Assembly (NCBI RefSeq): GCF_007673525.1 | Contig: NZ_VDZU01000002.1 | Span: forward strand, 156,175-220,174 | Source of the DNA: Fictibacillus phosphorivorans | GTDB lineage: Bacteria > Bacillota > Bacilli > Bacillales > Fictibacillaceae | Reading direction: 5' to 3' | Length of the DNA stretch: 64,000 bases | Part shown: positions 43,879-52,363 of the stretch, in pieces | Position numbering within the stretch: the first letter of the stretch is position 1 | Layout of the letters: every line of letters begins with the position of its first letter | Program-made: the position numbers and the translations under genes | Notes under the pieces: model-generated | Databases searched by the model: none | The model's input: only the letters and a program-made list of their open reading frames with translations | What the model was told of the DNA's origin: nothing

Positions 43879-43975
43879 ATTGGGTTAATTTTTACTAAGT
43901 TTTTCTAGGTGTCATAGCGTTTGGAAGCTATTTTCGACAAAAAACGTCTATATTTTATCGATAAATTAACCCAAT
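43879..43975. promoter_or_regulatory. 13 bp inverted repeat in the protease / TasA divergent promoter
   Basis: ATTGGGTTAATTT at 43879-43891 and its exact reverse complement AAATTAACCCAAT at 43963-43975 lie 84 bp apart centre to centre (eight helical turns), in the 227 bp between the two divergent start codons. This placement suggests two sites for one regulator controlling both sides. No family is assigned. Confidence 0.55.
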
Positions 43976-44034
43976 AACAATCTCGAACACATTCTGTAAT
44001 AATAGGGTCAAATCACTAGACGAGGAGGGCTGAT

Positions 44035-44667
44035 ATGAAAGGCAAGCTTCATAAAGGGACTGTTCTATTGGGGTTATGCTCTCTATCTTTTTATTGTGGT
44101 GCTCAAATTACCGGTCAAACCGAAGCAGCCTTTTCAAGCCAAGCTCAAATAAAACCGGTGAAACTTTCAGCTGCAGTTGTTTTTCCAGACACGGTGGAAA
44201 ACCTTAACGAAAAAGCTAACATCATTTATTCAAGAATAATCTCACTATATAAGACCCTTCCGAACGCTGCTGATGATGCAAGTTTACAAGAGCTAAAACA
44301 AACCATTGAGGAAATTACAGGATTAGAACAAACACTTTACTCACTACTCCGTGATTTTGAAGACATACATAATGAGCTCTCAAATTATGCGGAGCAGGTG
44401 AAGAAACTAGATTCGAAGACATACCAATTTGTCTATGAAGGATGTAATGAGACAAACGAATTGAGCAAAAAATTAAAAACGACAGTGGAGCTACAATCTA
44501 TTAAACAATTACACCACTCAATTGAAGCTCGTATTAACAAGTTTGAAGATGACGAGGAAAAGAATGAAGAGCCTGTTAGATCAGCAGAGGTGAAGAATAC
44601 TGATGATTCTATACAAAACGAAGGAGAAACAAAACATGACGAAAAAACTGTTGAAATTCACAACTAA
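44035..44667 (+). CDS. DUF4047-like SipW-dependent exported protein
   Basis: A 210-residue exported protein. The start MKGKLHKGTVLLGLCSLSFYCGAQITGQTEAAFSS resembles signal sequences cut by SipW-type peptidase (TEAAF.S motif around residue 31). The rest is helical, with Glu-rich repeats (SNYAEQVKKLDSKTYQF; KFEDDEEKNEEPV). Members are called DUF4047 and precede sipW-tasA-type operons, in the place of tapA in B. subtilis. Its end overlaps sipW by 32 bases. An anchor or assembly role for TasA-like fibres is inferred from context only. Confidence 0.7.
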   Translation: MKGKLHKGTVLLGLCSLSFYCGAQITGQTEAAFSSQAQIKPVKLSAAVVFPDTVENLNEKANIIYSRIISLYKTLPNAADDASLQELKQTIEEITGLEQTLYSLLRDFEDIHNELSNYAEQVKKLDSKTYQFVYEGCNETNELSKKLKTTVELQSIKQLHHSIEARINKFEDDEEKNEEPVRSAEVKNTDDSIQNEGETKHDEKTVEIHN

Positions 44668-45181
44668 ACTAGCAAGCACCTCTTTTATTGTGTTGCTCTG
44701 CTTACTTGCTTTTATCATCCTATCGTCACGTGTCTCAGGATCAGAACCTTCCGTTTTTGGTTATCAGATTAAAGCGGTATTATCCGGATCGATGGAGCCT
44801 ATCTTTCAAACAGGATCTATCATCTCTATTAAACAGGCAGACGACACCACTACCTTTAAAAATGGCGATATTATCACTTTTCAAATGGAAGATAAGTTGA
44901 TTACTCATAGAATCATCGATGTTGAAAATAAAAACGGACAAATTTCCTATCGCACAAAAGGGGATAACAATGACGGACCTGATATGTGGTCGGTTCCTGC
45001 AAATGATGTAATTGGAAGTTACTCAGGATTTACGGTTCCATATATCGGATATGCATTAAAGGTGACTCAATCTAAGGAAGCAACTGCTCTTTTGTTATTT
45101 ATTCCTGGGTTCTTATTATTTAGTTCAGCTGTTTTTTCTATCGTGAAAGCAGCTAGAAAATTAGATGTGGGAAAAGCATAA
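44636..45181 (+). CDS. sipW: SipW-like signal peptidase I
   Basis: A 181-residue membrane peptidase: TM segment about 13-32, catalytic Ser52 in VLSGSMEP, His91 in LITHRIIDV and an Asp in TKGDNNDGPD (about 110-113), then a C-terminal membrane segment. The Ser-His rather than Ser-Lys layout is typical of the ER-type (SipW) branch. ATG 44636 has AAGGAG upstream inside DUF4047. It processes the DUF4047 and TasA-like proteins on either side. Confidence 0.9.
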   Translation: MTKKLLKFTTKLASTSFIVLLCLLAFIILSSRVSGSEPSVFGYQIKAVLSGSMEPIFQTGSIISIKQADDTTTFKNGDIITFQMEDKLITHRIIDVENKNGQISYRTKGDNNDGPDMWSVPANDVIGSYSGFTVPYIGYALKVTQSKEATALLLFIPGFLLFSSAVFSIVKAARKLDVGKA

Positions 45182-45262
45182 ACTTTGGTTAGCTCTCTAT
45201 GTATATAACCATACATACGAGTTTAATAAATCTAGATTACATATCTATGGAGGTTGAGAAGA

Positions 45263-45877
45263 ATGGGGTTTACGAAGACAATTAGCAAAGGCGTTATGAC
45301 AGCTGCACTAGGATTATCTTTAATGGGAGGAGGAACGTTCGCTTACTTTAGTGACACGTTCGAAACGAAAAACACATTCGCTGCAGGTACGTTAGATCTT
45401 TCCATCAACCCAAACGCTGTGGTTAACATTGATAACATTAAACCTGGCGATGAAGTGTACCGTGAATTTACGTTTGAGAATAAGGGCTCTCTAGACATCT
45501 ATCAAGTACTACTAGATACAAAATATTCAGTTGAAGATGCAAAATCAGATAATACGGATGATCTGGCAAACCACATCAAGGTAACCATCATGTACAACAC
45601 GAGCAGCGCAACTGTACCTGTTGTTGAGACTACATTGGCACAGCTGAAAGAAAAACAACCTGATCTTACCGCAATTGATGAATTTGTTGGCACAACACAG
45701 CGTCCTGATGGTATTCCTCCAGGTGAGAAAGAAAAAATGTTCGTATTGTTCCAGTTCGTAGATAATGGCGAAGATCAAAACCAGTTCCAAGGAGACAAGC
45801 TTCAAGTGGATTGGACGTTCAACGCGAAACAAGCTCCAGGTGCTTATAACGACGATACAGATCCAGAGAATAACTAA
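45263..45877 (+). CDS. TasA/CalY (camelysin) family fibre protein
   Basis: A 204-residue exported protein with the signal sequence KGVMTAALGLSLMGGGTFAYFSDTFETK, then AAGTLDLSINP and the camelysin/TasA pattern NIKPGDEVYREFTFENKGSLDIYQVLLDTKYSV. TasA proteins form extracellular fibres of the biofilm matrix; camelysin homologues carry cell-surface protease activity. Both are possible. ATG 45263 is placed by GGAGGTTGAG; a TTG at 45254 lies inside that site. Last gene of the DUF4047-sipW-tasA operon, with a terminator after it. Confidence 0.85.
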   Translation: MGFTKTISKGVMTAALGLSLMGGGTFAYFSDTFETKNTFAAGTLDLSINPNAVVNIDNIKPGDEVYREFTFENKGSLDIYQVLLDTKYSVEDAKSDNTDDLANHIKVTIMYNTSSATVPVVETTLAQLKEKQPDLTAIDEFVGTTQRPDGIPPGEKEKMFVLFQFVDNGEDQNQFQGDKLQVDWTFNAKQAPGAYNDDTDPENN

Positions 45878-45892
45878 ATTTCAGAACAAGCT

Positions 45893-45925
45893 AGAACTGC
45901 TAAGATTAGCAGTTCTTTGCTTTTC
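45893..45925 (+). terminator. Terminator of the tasA-type operon
   Basis: Perfect stem AGAACTGCTA / TAGCAGTTCT (45893-45902, 45907-45916) followed by TTGCTTTT. Confidence 0.85.
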
Positions 45926-45949
45926 TATCCTAAGTTACAACGTTATTAT

Positions 45950-47050
45950 TTATACTAAAGTTCTTGTCTTCAACTTCTTATTCAGCAGTGTGAACGTCTT
46001 TTTCAAAGCACTATTAGGTACTGCTAGATAATTGTCACCTAGGCTTACCTCAAAGAAACAACGATTCTCACCATTCTCGCGAAGATGTCCTGTTAATCCA
46101 ACTCCACTCTCAGCATAAGTGTCTGCCAAAATGCGTTCCATTTCATGCTTTGGTGCTTGGACATGGACATGAAACATGTTTGAAACAGGCGTTATCGGAA
46201 GTGTGCGTATACCTTCACACTCGTTATAAAGTGCTGCTAATTCCTTTGCACCCTCATAGTATTCTTCCATTTTTTCAACTCGTTGATCGAAATAGAAATC
46301 CGCGCATAAGATATATGGATAAAGACTGATCAAGTCACCACCATGACGTCTTTTCCAAACCTTTGATTTCTCAGTAAAGTCTTTTGGCCCTGCTAAGATT
46401 GCACCAGCTACTCCGCCAATCCCCTTATAAAAAGAAACATAAACACTATCAAAAAGTACACAAACTTCAGCTGCAGTTTTATTATAAAATGGGAGAATTT
46501 CAAACAGTCTTGCTCCATCCAGATGAAGTTTAATTCCTTTTTCTCTGCAGTAATCAGAAGTAGTTTGTAATTCTTCAAAACTCGGCAGCTGGCCACCGAT
46601 CTCTCGCTGAGGAAGTTCCAATAATAAACAAGAAACGTCTTCCTTCATGTTGACTACGTCATCCAGTTTAATAATTTTATTAGGGTCACTAAGCAGCACA
46701 GGTTCAATGTGGTGAAGTTCTTTCAAACCATCTTCTTCGTGAATTTCCAAGTGACATAAGGGATGATACGCCACTTTTTGGATACCCTTTTCATCACACC
46801 AAATCCGCATGGCGATCTGTTGGGCCATCGTACCACTCGGGAAAAATACAGCAGATTCTTTTCCTAAATAAGCAGCCATCTTTTCTTGAAAGCTATCAAT
46901 GATGTGACCGCTGCCATACATATCACTTTCTTCCTGCCCTGTTTGATTTGAAATAGAATCTAACAGGACAGACACATCTCTTTTTCCGTGTCCGGTTACT
47001 TGGTATTTTGCATTTTTGTAGGCAGCAATTAAAGTGTTTTTGTTTTCCAA
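45950..47050 (-). CDS. L-threonine aldolase (low-specificity type)
   Basis: A 366-residue PLP enzyme of the beta-eliminating lyase/threonine aldolase family. PLP Lys209 is in VSFYKGIGGVAGA and the pyridine-binding Asp178 in LHLDGARLFE. Threonine aldolase splits L-threonine (or allo-threonine) into glycine and acetaldehyde. Start is TTG 47050 with GAGGGGAG upstream; the first in-frame ATG would shorten it by 43 residues. It is close to, but not overlapping, the ABC operon; no pathway partner is visible. Confidence 0.85.
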   Translation of the reverse strand: MENKNTLIAAYKNAKYQVTGHGKRDVSVLLDSISNQTGQEESDMYGSGHIIDSFQEKMAAYLGKESAVFFPSGTMAQQIAMRIWCDEKGIQKVAYHPLCHLEIHEEDGLKELHHIEPVLLSDPNKIIKLDDVVNMKEDVSCLLLELPQREIGGQLPSFEELQTTSDYCREKGIKLHLDGARLFEILPFYNKTAAEVCVLFDSVYVSFYKGIGGVAGAILAGPKDFTEKSKVWKRRHGGDLISLYPYILCADFYFDQRVEKMEEYYEGAKELAALYNECEGIRTLPITPVSNMFHVHVQAPKHEMERILADTYAESGVGLTGHLRENGENRCFFEVSLGDNYLAVPNSALKKTFTLLNKKLKTRTLV

Positions 47051-47066
47051 CGTAACAAGCTCCCCT

Positions 47067-47768
47067 CTATTCGTTTATCCAGCTAATATCACCATTTATC
47101 TCAATATCGTTAGGTACTTTTAATAGAATAAAATCACGGCCGATCACAGAGCTGCGATTTTCTTGAGTAAAGTGTCCCCCCTTAGAGAACTGGCTGTATG
47201 CAAAGCCTGGTGAAAATCTCGAGAAGCTAACTGTCACTAAAGCTGGGTTATTTACGGTTAGCTGTTGTCCGTTTAACAAAAGCTCTGGGGAATGCACTTT
47301 GTCTGTAAAATCTACCCCATCGATATAAGATTTCCCTACATGATACGTAGCCTCAATCTCACCATCATTTTCGCTTTTTCGCTCAGCGAAAACACTCATG
47401 ATGCCTGTTTCTCCCTCTGTTAAAACAATGTCTAACGACTTTTCATTAAAAGGAAAAGACCATTTTTTCTTTTCAGAAAAAATTTTATCTAGATCGACTA
47501 CGTTTCCTGAATACAAATTGTCTATCGCTTTGGTTTGAGCGTCTTCTATGCTGCTCATTTCAGCTGCCGTAGCTATTTTTTCATCATTCTTGTGGTTTGG
47601 AAGGATGCTTAGTGAAATAACTGTAGCAATCGCTAGAATCATTGTATATCCGCCAAGGATCCAGCGGATTTTTCTTGTTCCTAAGCTTAATTTAGTGTTT
47701 GATCTCAGGATTCCAATTCCGGATGAGACAACTACAAAAATTACTAGTAGTAAAACAATATTAATCAT
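47067..47768 (-). CDS. Two-span membrane protein of a YtrA-type ABC operon, unknown
   Basis: A 233-residue protein with two N-terminal membrane segments (about 2-20, 37-56) and a mainly extracytosolic beta-rich domain. It overlaps the permease gene by four bases, so it is part of the operon. No family recognised. It may be an accessory subunit of the ABC transporter. Confidence 0.65.
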   Translation of the reverse strand: MINIVLLLVIFVVVSSGIGILRSNTKLSLGTRKIRWILGGYTMILAIATVISLSILPNHKNDEKIATAAEMSSIEDAQTKAIDNLYSGNVVDLDKIFSEKKKWSFPFNEKSLDIVLTEGETGIMSVFAERKSENDGEIEATYHVGKSYIDGVDFTDKVHSPELLLNGQQLTVNNPALVTVSFSRFSPGFAYSQFSKGGHFTQENRSSVIGRDFILLKVPNDIEINGDISWINE

Positions 47769-48508
47769 TTCCTTACCTCCATTCTATTAGAAATCCCAAG
47801 GCTAGCCAGCAGTAAAAGGGACGAGACGATAGCAATTTTACAAATGAACAGAATAAATGAAGTTTCTTGTCCAAAGAACATGGTTACATTTTCAAAAACC
47901 CTAGGATCTCCACCGATTCCATCCAAAATTAAACCGCCAAACAAGACGGTCGGAATAATCAACAAAAAGCCTTTATGCAGCTGAATTAAAATTCCAACAA
48001 GATATCCTGCGCTAGCAAACAGAAAAATATAAAGAATGGAAGTAATCATTCCGATTATGAATTCAGTAACCGTTAATGAATCAACAATGATCGAATAATT
48101 ATTTTTGAAGTAAAATGCTAAGATCTGAAATAGATTAGTAGAAAGATAAACCGTTATGCCTGCAAAAATACTAGAGGATAAAAGAAATAAAATGTTAGAA
48201 ACTTGGCTTATGACACGATTCGTTACAAAAGAAAAATCATCATAACGATACGCTCTCGTTGTTATAATGATGGCTGTTATGAACGCCCAAATCATCATAA
48301 AAATGAGGATGATGTCACTTGTGTAATAGTAAAAATCATATTGTATTGAATTAGATGAGCCACTTCCCGAACCGGTACCATTAAAAGAAAAAAGAATCGC
48401 GAGCAGCTGGATCACGATTAACGATGTAAACACACCAAAGTATGATTTTAGCTTATAGCGATATTGTTTCTTTACAATATCCCAAGTCTTAACCTCTGCT
48501 AAATACAT
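47765..48508 (-). CDS. ABC-2-like membrane subunit
   Basis: A 247-residue protein with about six hydrophobic segments and no clear ABC permease EAA loop, as usual for ABC-2 exporters. It overlaps the ATPase gene by 20 bases and the following gene by four. Likely forms the channel for a drug, peptide or envelope-stress exporter regulated by the GntR protein. Substrate unknown. Confidence 0.7.
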   Translation of the reverse strand: MYLAEVKTWDIVKKQYRYKLKSYFGVFTSLIVIQLLAILFSFNGTGSGSGSSNSIQYDFYYYTSDIILIFMMIWAFITAIIITTRAYRYDDFSFVTNRVISQVSNILFLLSSSIFAGITVYLSTNLFQILAFYFKNNYSIIVDSLTVTEFIIGMITSILYIFLFASAGYLVGILIQLHKGFLLIIPTVLFGGLILDGIGGDPRVFENVTMFFGQETSFILFICKIAIVSSLLLLASLGISNRMEVRK

Positions 48509-49391
48509 GATCGATTCCCCCTTTTGTTTTACTTGTTAAATAACTGAAAATATCTTCTGCAGAAACTGGCGTGACTTCTAATCCTAACTGTCTAGCATCC
48601 TCTAACTCTTTTATCGAACGATCGTTTCTTATGACCGCGTATGACATATTTGCGCCGATCTCTTGCACGGAAATGGGTTCCATCTTCTCTGTCCACTTCT
48701 CTACGTTAACTGTCTTTCCTCTCACGCCAATCGCGTACTCCTTTAACTGATCGATGGATAAGTGAAGACACTTTTCACCAGACTTAATGAGTAGAACCTC
48801 TTCTAACAAATCTTCTACTTCATCTAATAGATGGCTAGAAAGAATGATTGTTCTTGGATAGGCGATGTATTCTTTTAATAATGCTCGGTAAAAGTCCTTA
48901 CGTGTCGCAGAATCCATTCCGCTTGTCGGCTCATCCATGATCGTCAGTGGGCAGCGTGCAGCTAAACCAACGATCATATTAAACGTACTCTTCATCCCCT
49001 TTGAGAGATTTCCATGATATTGATTAGAATTAAAAGAAAAATAATCAAATAATTTTAACGCTAAGTCGTGGTTCCAATTTGGGTAAAAACTCCCCGCTGT
49101 TTCAAGCAGTTCTTTTAATGTTAACCCTTGTGAGAAACTCATCTCGTTATCGATGAAGATTGTATTTGCCGAAACCTTTAAATTATTGAACGGATTTTCA
49201 GAGAAAACCTGTATGTCACCCGCAGAATGATGAAGATAACCAGCAATTATTTTTAATAATGTTGTTTTTCCTGCTCCGTTCCTTCCAATTAAACCGGTAA
49301 TTTTATTTTCCGCTATCCGAAAGGTCATATTTTGGATTGCTTTCGATCGACCATATTGTTTAGTCAGTTCATGACAAACGACAACATTCAT
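48489..49391 (-). CDS. ABC exporter ATP-binding protein
   Basis: A 300-residue ATPase: Walker A GRNGAGKTT (about 38-46), signature LSKGMKS (about 130; LSGGQ variant), Walker B LTIMDEPTSGMD. The variant signature and layout are typical of ABC-2/drug-type exporters such as YtrB. ATGA overlap with the GntR gene shows coupling. Confidence 0.85.
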   Translation of the reverse strand: MNVVVCHELTKQYGRSKAIQNMTFRIAENKITGLIGRNGAGKTTLLKIIAGYLHHSAGDIQVFSENPFNNLKVSANTIFIDNEMSFSQGLTLKELLETAGSFYPNWNHDLALKLFDYFSFNSNQYHGNLSKGMKSTFNMIVGLAARCPLTIMDEPTSGMDSATRKDFYRALLKEYIAYPRTIILSSHLLDEVEDLLEEVLLIKSGEKCLHLSIDQLKEYAIGVRGKTVNVEKWTEKMEPISVQEIGANMSYAVIRNDRSIKELEDARQLGLEVTPVSAEDIFSYLTSKTKGGIDHVFSRG

Positions 49392-49774
49392 GATTGCTCC
49401 TCCTTTATTCTTTGGTGCATATCCCTGATCATCGTTACTAGTTCATCTTCTTCGACTTGTAGCTGTACAGCTTCTTGCGCTAACTCGGTAACAAGTGAAT
49501 GCAGCTTAGAACTTTTTCTTTTACCGAGGATAATTTTTCTTGCATCCGCTGCAACAAACATCCCTAATCCCCTTTTCTTATAAAGAACGTTATCGTCCGC
49601 CAATAAGTTTATGCCTTTACCAGCAGTAGCTGGATTCACATTAAACATCTCAGCTAATTGATATTGCGAATATATTTTTTCATCTGCTGAAATCGTTTCG
49701 TTCAAGATTTCGTTCTCGAGCCATTCTGAAATCTGAACATAAATCGGTTTCATACTATCAGCATTTAGCAGCAA
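49388..49774 (-). CDS. YtrA-type GntR regulator
   Basis: A 128-residue GntR-family protein with HTH ENEILNETISADEKIYSQYQLAEMFNVNPATAGKGINLL and a short C-terminal dimer segment, the layout of the YtrA subfamily, which controls ABC exporters linked to cell-envelope antibiotics. Start is TTG 49774 with GGAGGTGAGG upstream. A near-perfect 28 bp palindrome lies 27 bases upstream of the start, its likely operator. First gene of the four-gene operon. Confidence 0.85.
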   Translation of the reverse strand: MLLNADSMKPIYVQISEWLENEILNETISADEKIYSQYQLAEMFNVNPATAGKGINLLADDNVLYKKRGLGMFVAADARKIILGKRKSSKLHSLVTELAQEAVQLQVEEDELVTMIRDMHQRIKEEQS

Positions 49775-49800
49775 ATGTACCTCACCTCCAACTTACCACT

Positions 49801-49828
49801 ATAGTGCATTACATATGTAATGTACTAT
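49801..49828. promoter_or_regulatory. Operator palindrome of the YtrA-type regulator
   Basis: A 28 bp palindrome centred between 49814 and 49815 has a single mismatched pair (GTGCAT/TGTACT arms; centre ACATATGT). AGTGCATT...AATGTACT resembles the AGTGTA/TACACT half-sites of YtrA-type operators. It overlaps the region upstream of the GntR start codon. Confidence 0.85.
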
Positions 49829-49912
49829 ATATTTCCAATATATGCAATATGTTGTTTATGATGACATAAAAAAGACACTCTCCTGTATAAGGAAACTGTC
49901 TCTGAGTTAATG

Positions 49913-50497
49913 TTATTTATTTCTTCGCTGTATGATCTCTTCACTCATCATGGAGTATAAATTTTCTATCCCATCATGAGTAGCATCAAAACTAAACGCG
50001 TCTTCTTCTTTAATACCGAGATTTTGCGATTCAGCTATAACATCAATATTTGCACCCATAAAAATAAATTCCCAATTGTATTTATCTTGCTGATGTTTAA
50101 TAAGCGTCTTTACCTTTTCGTGTGTAAATTCAGAGCTCGCGTTCTCCATTCCATCTGTCGTAATAACAAAGATCACTTTACCTGGTCTATCGTGTTCTTC
50201 AGTGCGTGAGAGCCTGTAACCCACATCCAATATGGTTTTGCCTACAGCATCCAAAAGCGCTGTAGTTCCGCGGACATAATAGTCCTTCCTCGTTAACTGG
50301 ACTTGTTCTGCAGGGACACCGCTCCATAAAATTTCATACTGATCATCAAATAAAACGGTCGTAAGAAGGGTTTTTCCCTTCCGCTCAACTTGCCTTTTTA
50401 CGAACGAGTTAAACCCTCCAATAGTGTCCTTCTCCAGCCCTGACATCGAACCACTTCGATCAAGCAAAAATACGATTTCTGTTACGTTTTTGTTCAC
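49913..50497 (-). CDS. vWA-domain protein
   Basis: A 194-residue soluble protein made of one von Willebrand factor type A domain. The metal site (MIDAS) is visible: D13-R-S15-G-S17 in LLDRSGSMSG, Thr in VRGTTALLD (about 73) and Asp in TTDGMENAS (about 115). Proteins of this size often occur next to an HTH gene in opposite orientation, as here. Start is GTG 50497 with AGGAGA upstream. Role unknown; it could bind metal and a partner protein. Confidence 0.8.
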   Translation of the reverse strand: MNKNVTEIVFLLDRSGSMSGLEKDTIGGFNSFVKRQVERKGKTLLTTVLFDDQYEILWSGVPAEQVQLTRKDYYVRGTTALLDAVGKTILDVGYRLSRTEEHDRPGKVIFVITTDGMENASSEFTHEKVKTLIKHQQDKYNWEFIFMGANIDVIAESQNLGIKEEDAFSFDATHDGIENLYSMMSEEIIQRRNK

Positions 50498-50594
50498 CCT
50501 TAATCATCTCCTAACATTTGTCATGTTATAATCATAGCTAGAAAGATTCAGCAAATGGTCGCCTGTGAAGCGACATTTTAGGAGGTGGTCGGAT

Positions 50595-51095
50595 ATGCTT
50601 GATCAAAAGCTTTTATTAGAATTAGAAACCTACCTGATTGATTATTTCATAATGGAATTAGAAGGTTGTCAGTCTTCTAAAATGATGGAGGAATGTTTAG
50701 AAGAAAGCAGTCTCCGTTTTGAGTTAGATGCGTTTATTCATCAAAACAAAAAGCCAACGTTACAGGAAAAACTTTTTCAACTGATTGATGAAAAAGGTGT
50801 GACCGACGCAGATGTTTATAAGAAAGCCGGTTTAGATCGGAAGCACTTTTCTAAGATTCGCTCTAAATCAGATTACCGACCAAAGAAAAATACGATTCTT
50901 GCGCTGGCTCTTGGTTTGGAATTGGACGAAGATGACACAGAAGAGCTTCTGGAAAGTGCAGGATACTCACTATCTTTCAGCGATACAAACGACTTAATCT
51001 TTAAGTTTTTTATTAATAAAAAAATCTATGATATAGATGCTGTCAATGAGTACCTGGTGTATTTCAGCTTAAAGCCAATTGGGAGTACCATATAA
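50595..51095 (+). CDS. HTH protein divergent to the vWA gene
   Basis: A 166-residue protein with a helical N-terminal half and an HTH-like region near 75-140 (VTDADVYKKAGLDRKHFSKIRSKSDYRPKKNTILALALGLELD), recalling XRE-type regulators. ATG 50595 has AGGAGGTGG upstream; a GTG at 50565 lies before that site. It shares a promoter region with the vWA gene and is followed by a strong terminator. Likely a regulator or partner of the vWA protein; inferred from location. Confidence 0.7.
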   Translation: MLDQKLLLELETYLIDYFIMELEGCQSSKMMEECLEESSLRFELDAFIHQNKKPTLQEKLFQLIDEKGVTDADVYKKAGLDRKHFSKIRSKSDYRPKKNTILALALGLELDEDDTEELLESAGYSLSFSDTNDLIFKFFINKKIYDIDAVNEYLVYFSLKPIGSTI

Positions 51096-51130
51096 AAAGA
51101 CAACTCACTTAAGTGGAAGTTGTCTTTTTT
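51096..51130. terminator. Bidirectional terminator
   Basis: Stem AAAGACAACT / AAGTTGTCTTT (51096-51126) between the convergent HTH and oxidoreductase genes. Confidence 0.8.
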
Positions 51131-51138
51131 CATAGCGA

Positions 51139-52251
51139 TTATTCAATAGCACCAGATACATCATAGTTAGATATATCTAGTTCTGTAGATTTTCCTAATG
51201 CAAGCTTCGCAAGTTCAGCTCCTAAGTAAGGTCCACTTGTAAGCCCTGATGCACCAAGGCCGTTCGCGACCAAAATGTTATTAAAATTAGGAAGCGGTCC
51301 GATTACTGGTAAAAAACCTGGCGTGAACGGTCGGAAGCCCACTCTTGTTTCAAGAAGTGATCCTTCTGACAGACCAGGTGCGACAGGTAAGGCTTTTGAA
51401 AGTATGTCATGAATACCGCCTGCCGTTACCCGGTTATCAAAACCTGCCTCATCTTCGTGTGTAGCTCCTACGACTACTCGATCATCAAAAGTGAGAATGT
51501 ACTGATTTGTCGGCGGCATCACCACTGGCCAATCGTCTGTATCTGTTTTTTGCAACTCCAAGTGGATGATCTGTGCTTTTTGTGGAGTTACTTTAAAGTT
51601 GATTCCAAGTGGCTTTAAAATTTCATTCGACCATGCTCCTGCTGTTATGATGATTTGATCAGCGAAGATTTTTTGGCCATTAAGAGAAACACCCGAAACT
51701 ACTTTTCCTTCATAAAGTAGAGCAGCATGACCATGAAGAAGCTTCACACCGTTTTTCTTAGCTCCATTCACCAGAGTGTCACGCATCGCTCTTCCGTTTA
51801 CACGAGCACCGCCACTTACAAAAACCGAACCGAATTCGTCGGATAAGGGTGGAAAGCGTTTCTTCGTTTCTTCAGGAGAAAGAATCGTGATCTCACCAAT
51901 TTCCGGAGCATCTTCTCTACGTTTCAAAGCCCGCTCTGCCATTTGTTTAAGTTTTTCAGAATCTGCATGTAAGCTCAGTGTACCTACACATTTGTAACCC
52001 GTATCGGTTTCACCGTCTTCTTCGAGCATCTTGATAAGTTCAGGATAATACCGAGCTCCGCCCTTTGCTAACTGATACCAAGCTTTGTTACGGCGCTGAG
52101 ATAGCCACGGACACACGATGCCTGCTGCTGCATCTGTCGCTTGTCCCTTATCTTTTCTATCGATTATTAGAACCTCTGCATCAGATTTACTAAGATGATA
52201 AGCGGTAGACGCTCCCAAAATTCCGGATCCGATTACAATTATTTTTTTCAT
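51139..52251 (-). CDS. DadA-like FAD-dependent amino-acid oxidoreductase
   Basis: A 370-residue protein. N-terminal Rossmann motif IIVIGSGILGASTAYHL (about 4-20) binds FAD, and the DAO fold follows with GVKLLHGHAALL and NILVANGLGASGLTSGPYLGAELAKLALG. The family oxidises glycine, sarcosine or D-amino acids. ATG 52251 is preferred because AGGGA lies eight bases upstream; an ATG at 52260 overlaps it. The adjacent SDR gene is separately terminated, so no pathway partner is shown. Confidence 0.8.
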   Translation of the reverse strand: MKKIIVIGSGILGASTAYHLSKSDAEVLIIDRKDKGQATDAAAGIVCPWLSQRRNKAWYQLAKGGARYYPELIKMLEEDGETDTGYKCVGTLSLHADSEKLKQMAERALKRREDAPEIGEITILSPEETKKRFPPLSDEFGSVFVSGGARVNGRAMRDTLVNGAKKNGVKLLHGHAALLYEGKVVSGVSLNGQKIFADQIIITAGAWSNEILKPLGINFKVTPQKAQIIHLELQKTDTDDWPVVMPPTNQYILTFDDRVVVGATHEDEAGFDNRVTAGGIHDILSKALPVAPGLSEGSLLETRVGFRPFTPGFLPVIGPLPNFNNILVANGLGASGLTSGPYLGAELAKLALGKSTELDISNYDVSGAIE

Positions 52252-52311
52252 TTCAAACATCCCTACTATCCCGTTGATATATGTATTTAACTATAGTATT
52301 TTCTTCAACAA

Positions 52312-52343
52312 AACTCAAAAAACCCTGATTTTTTCATCAGGGT
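52312..52343 (-). terminator. Terminator of the SDR gene
   Basis: Stem ACCCTGAT / ATCAGGGT (52322-52329, 52336-52343) followed on the minus strand by TTTTTTGAG. Confidence 0.75.
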
Positions 52344-52363
52344 CTCATCAGATGTTGATTACT

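Noticed and set aside
49913..51095. vWA/HTH pair as toxin-antitoxin system
   Set aside because: The genes are divergent rather than overlapping in one operon, and neither resembles a known toxin.
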